Positions 61,642 through 64,000 of a stretch of 64,000 nucleotides of DNA are shown here, piece after piece. Source of the DNA: Agapetus fuscipes (taxonomy: Eukaryota; Arthropoda; Insecta; Trichoptera; Glossosomatidae); contig OX637357.1 of NCBI GenBank assembly GCA_951799405.1, forward strand, positions 1 through 64,000, written 5' to 3'. Below the pieces are notes generated by a model. It saw nothing but the letters and a program-made list of their open reading frames with translations. It searched no databases and was not told where the DNA came from. How positions within the stretch are numbered: position 1 is the first letter of the stretch; each line of letters begins with the position of its first letter. The translations under genes and the position numbers were made by a program.

Positions 61642-61950
61642 ATGGGCCGATCTGTAAATTGCAATGGTCCCGTGTGTGTACTGTGCTATACGCCGTGTGC
61701 GGATACCGCCACTCGCTGCATATTTGTTGTGCGCCGTGAGCGTAGCATTGGGTCGGTTCTATTTCATTGTTTACTATTATTTCATAATATCATACATAAC
61801 ATTATATGTTTTGTGCTGCTTGAAGATGCTGTGACATCTGTACTGTTTGAAATAATGATGATTTTTATGTGCAATAGTTATTTGTGGTATTATGGGATAC
61901 CCTGTAATAATGATGTACTTACTAGTGAACTATTTTATCACGAATCATGA
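61642..61950 (+). CDS. Small inter-ORF frame ending on the ORF2 start (ATGA), unproven
   Basis: 102 codons from ATG at 61642 (MGRSVNCNGPVCVLCYTPC). It is Cys-rich at the N terminus and then very hydrophobic (HCLLLFHNIIHNIICFVLLED), like a membrane segment. Its TGA overlaps the ORF2 ATG as ATGA (61947-61950), the same arrangement as the ORF1/ORF2 junction of A, B and H. The frame is also open upstream to 61552 without an ATG. It may be chance in AT-rich sequence; I know no homologue. Confidence 0.3.
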   Translation: MGRSVNCNGPVCVLCYTPCADTATRCIFVVRRERSIGSVLFHCLLLFHNIIHNIICFVLLEDAVTSVLFEIMMIFMCNSYLWYYGIPCNNDVLTSELFYHES

Positions 61951-64000
61951 ATCCAGACTTTTTGCAAGAGGTGGATAATCAGTATAATATAGCTCAATAC
62001 GAGTGTCACACGGCATTGGAGTGTAATGATGTTATAAATTCTAAATGTGAAGATGATGCTCTATTTATATTACAACAAAATATTAGGAGTATACGAAAGA
62101 ATCTGGATTGTTTTCTAGTAAATTTGAGTTGTCTTAATAGATTGCCTGATTTGATTGTACTCTGTGAAGCGCATCTAAATGAGTGGAGTGAACCGTTTGA
62201 TATTCCAAATTACTCATATTTCCGTAGTAATTATTATATAAATAAAAATAGTGGAATTGTTGTGTTTGTGCGCGGTAATAATGATAATATAAGAGTTAAA
62301 GAGATTATCATGAATAATGTTAATTGTCTACAGATTGATTATTATAAGAATAACGTTTTGTATCGCATAATCTCTGTATATAGAACACACCAATCAAATG
62401 TTAATGAATTTATTAACGAACTTAGGATGCTACTAAATGAATGTCGAAGTATGAATGTGATTATTGTGGGCGATTTTAATGTAAATGTGGCAAAAACTTG
62501 CATAAGTACTGTAAAGAATGAATATATGAACGCACTAGCAGAACTAAATTTTAAATTGTGTACAAATTTATATAGCAGAGAGGTGGATGGGCAAACTCCG
62601 TCCTGTCTGGACCATTTCTGGTCCAATACGCCACTGAGCAAACTGGAGGACATATGTACTGTTGTTTGGAAGAGTGACATTACGGATCATCACACGTCTT
62701 TGTTCATACAGAGATTGATGAATAGTAATAATGCATTAAATGATACTGTACGACATGATGAACCAATAAAAAAGATTAATTTGGAGGATTTGAAAATGAG
62801 ACTGATGAATGAAAGTTGGAAGTCTGTTTATGATTCTTTTGATGCAAATATATGTGCTAAGAATTTTCACGATATTGTTGAAGATTATTTAGCGAGTGTT
62901 GAGCAAATATCCGTGCGGAGACAAAGCAACAAATCCTCCAAATATAATAGACTGAAGCCATGGATCACACATGGTTTGGTGGTTTCAATACGAAACAAAG
63001 AAAAGCTGTATAAGATTATGCGGAGACATCCTGGCGACACTAATGTCAGTGACAGGTACAAAAGGTATCGAAACATGCTGACACTGTTAATAAGAAGGGT
63101 CAAGATTGATTACTTCTCTAGGAAGGTTGAACAAGCTGGCAGTAATATAAAACATGTATGGCAATCCATAAATGAGATTATTAATAAGAAAAAGAAGAAA
63201 TCACAGATAAAAAGGATAATTGTTGATGGTAAAACAATGGAACTCACACAACATCCAATTGAAATGGCTAATAGCTTTAATGAGTTTTTTGCAGATGTAG
63301 GTGAAAATCTGGCTCGACAGATAGATCCAAATTTCACTTACGGGGAAATAGAACCCGATTCTCTCATCGATCCAGGGTTCAACATATTTCAGCCAATAAA
63401 TTCCGAGACGGTATTAAATATTATAAAGGATATGAAAGGAGGATCCTCTCCTGGCTATGATAGAATATCTGTGGATATTTTGAAGCAGAATTCAACATCT
63501 CTGTCGGGGCCCATCACGCACATAGTAAATGTCAGCCTGAATAATGGTGTATTTCCTGAGGTGTACAAAGTTGGTGTGGTGACACCAATTTTCAAGTCGG
63601 GGGATGCATGTAATATATCGAATTATAGACCTATAACTCTCACGTCCAATATCTCGAAAATCTTCGAAAAAATAGTGAAAAAACAGCTCATAGATTTTAT
63701 TAATAGAGAGGGTTTACTTAATAAAAATCAGTTCGGTTTTAGAACGGGTGTTGGCACGGACGACGCCATATCAAGGTTGACTTCCATAGTGTACGGGGCA
63801 CTAGATGCCGGAGAGAAATGTCTGGGTGTATTTATCGACCTAAGGAAGGCATTTGATAGCGTTAGCCATACTGGCCTATTGAACAAATTAAACAGGATTG
63901 GAATATGTGGCAGTGTGAGGAAATGGATTTGCAGTTTCATGCAGTATAGAACTCAGCAGGTACGCATTAATAAGATAGTAAGCTCTAGAAAAATAACGCG
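61947..64000 (+). CDS. ORF2 of the CR1/L2-like LINE: endonuclease-RT, open to the window end
   Basis: I read this frame from ATG at 61947 (MNPDFLQEVDNQYNIAQYE) to 64000 without a stop, about 684 codons. Endonuclease: LQQNIRSIRKN, IVLCEAHLNEW, VIIVGDFNVNV and SDITDHHTSLF. RT: KGGSSPGYDRIS, VGVVTPIFKSGD, NYRPITLTSNISKIFEK, NQFGFRTGVGTDDA and FIDLRKAFDSVSH; the YADD block lies beyond the edge. The style matches the CR1/L2/Jockey group and not the telomeric R1-type elements. Its AT-rich codon use contrasts with the GC-rich SART-like genes. It could be intact, but the 3' half is not visible. Confidence 0.85.
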   Translation, partial: MNPDFLQEVDNQYNIAQYECHTALECNDVINSKCEDDALFILQQNIRSIRKNLDCFLVNLSCLNRLPDLIVLCEAHLNEWSEPFDIPNYSYFRSNYYINKNSGIVVFVRGNNDNIRVKEIIMNNVNCLQIDYYKNNVLYRIISVYRTHQSNVNEFINELRMLLNECRSMNVIIVGDFNVNVAKTCISTVKNEYMNALAELNFKLCTNLYSREVDGQTPSCLDHFWSNTPLSKLEDICTVVWKSDITDHHTSLFIQRLMNSNNALNDTVRHDEPIKKINLEDLKMRLMNESWKSVYDSFDANICAKNFHDIVEDYLASVEQISVRRQSNKSSKYNRLKPWITHGLVVSIRNKEKLYKIMRRHPGDTNVSDRYKRYRNMLTLLIRRVKIDYFSRKVEQAGSNIKHVWQSINEIINKKKKKSQIKRIIVDGKTMELTQHPIEMANSFNEFFADVGENLARQIDPNFTYGEIEPDSLIDPGFNIFQPINSETVLNIIKDMKGGSSPGYDRISVDILKQNSTSLSGPITHIVNVSLNNGVFPEVYKVGVVTPIFKSGDACNISNYRPITLTSNISKIFEKIVKKQLIDFINREGLLNKNQFGFRTGVGTDDAISRLTSIVYGALDAGEKCLGVFIDLRKAFDSVSHTGLLNKLNRIGICGSVRKWICSFMQYRTQQVRINKIVSSRKIT

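Overview
This window is the end of an arthropod chromosome, most likely an insect. From 4711 to 47084 the only host DNA is perfect (CCTAA)n, the complement of the insect telomere repeat (TTAGG)n. Because the C-rich strand reads left to right, the chromosome terminus lies to the left of position 1 and the chromosome body to the right. I cannot name the species.

The telomere (1-47084) holds ten non-LTR retrotransposons separated by ten repeat arrays of about 26-1537 bp. Two groups use opposite strands. (i) SART-like, minus strand, GC-rich, long poly(A): A (1-4710, cut by the window edge), B (9879-14914), C (18827-22772), D (22825-27492), E (27535-29549, 5'-truncated) and H (36467-40851, 5'-truncated). 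They encode a gag with three zinc knuckles, often with a Gln-rich tract, and an endonuclease/RT ORF2 without RNase H. H has an intact ORF2, A is intact as far as visible, and B, C and D are broken by a 20-bp duplication or by internal deletions. (ii) TRAS-like, plus strand, short A tails: F (29645-36294) and G (40929-47058) are complete, with gag and an ORF2 that also carries RNase H. Two near-identical 2.5-kb copies, NA1 (5838-8341) and NA2 (15142-17634), carry gag but no ORF2, a layout resembling Drosophila HeT-A.

Several RNA structures are supported by compensatory changes between families: an HDV-ribozyme-like fold at the 5' end of SART-like elements, a double hairpin at their ORF1 start, a hairpin in their 3' UTR, and a three-stem module in the 3' UTR shared by F, G and the gag-only elements. 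The last suggests that the gag-only elements are copied in trans by TRAS-like RT. ORF2 translation appears to depend on overlapping stop and start codons.

From 47085 to about 60105 lies AT-rich subtelomeric DNA without a credible host gene. It holds about ten copies of a 250-bp dispersed repeat in both orientations, a long-TIR element, tRNA-like fragments, a 24-bp perfect inverted repeat and decayed LINE pieces (48576-48902, 54015-55396, 56477-56602). From 60133 to the window end runs a CR1/L2-like LINE with a PHD-finger ORF1 and an open, intact EN-RT ORF2.
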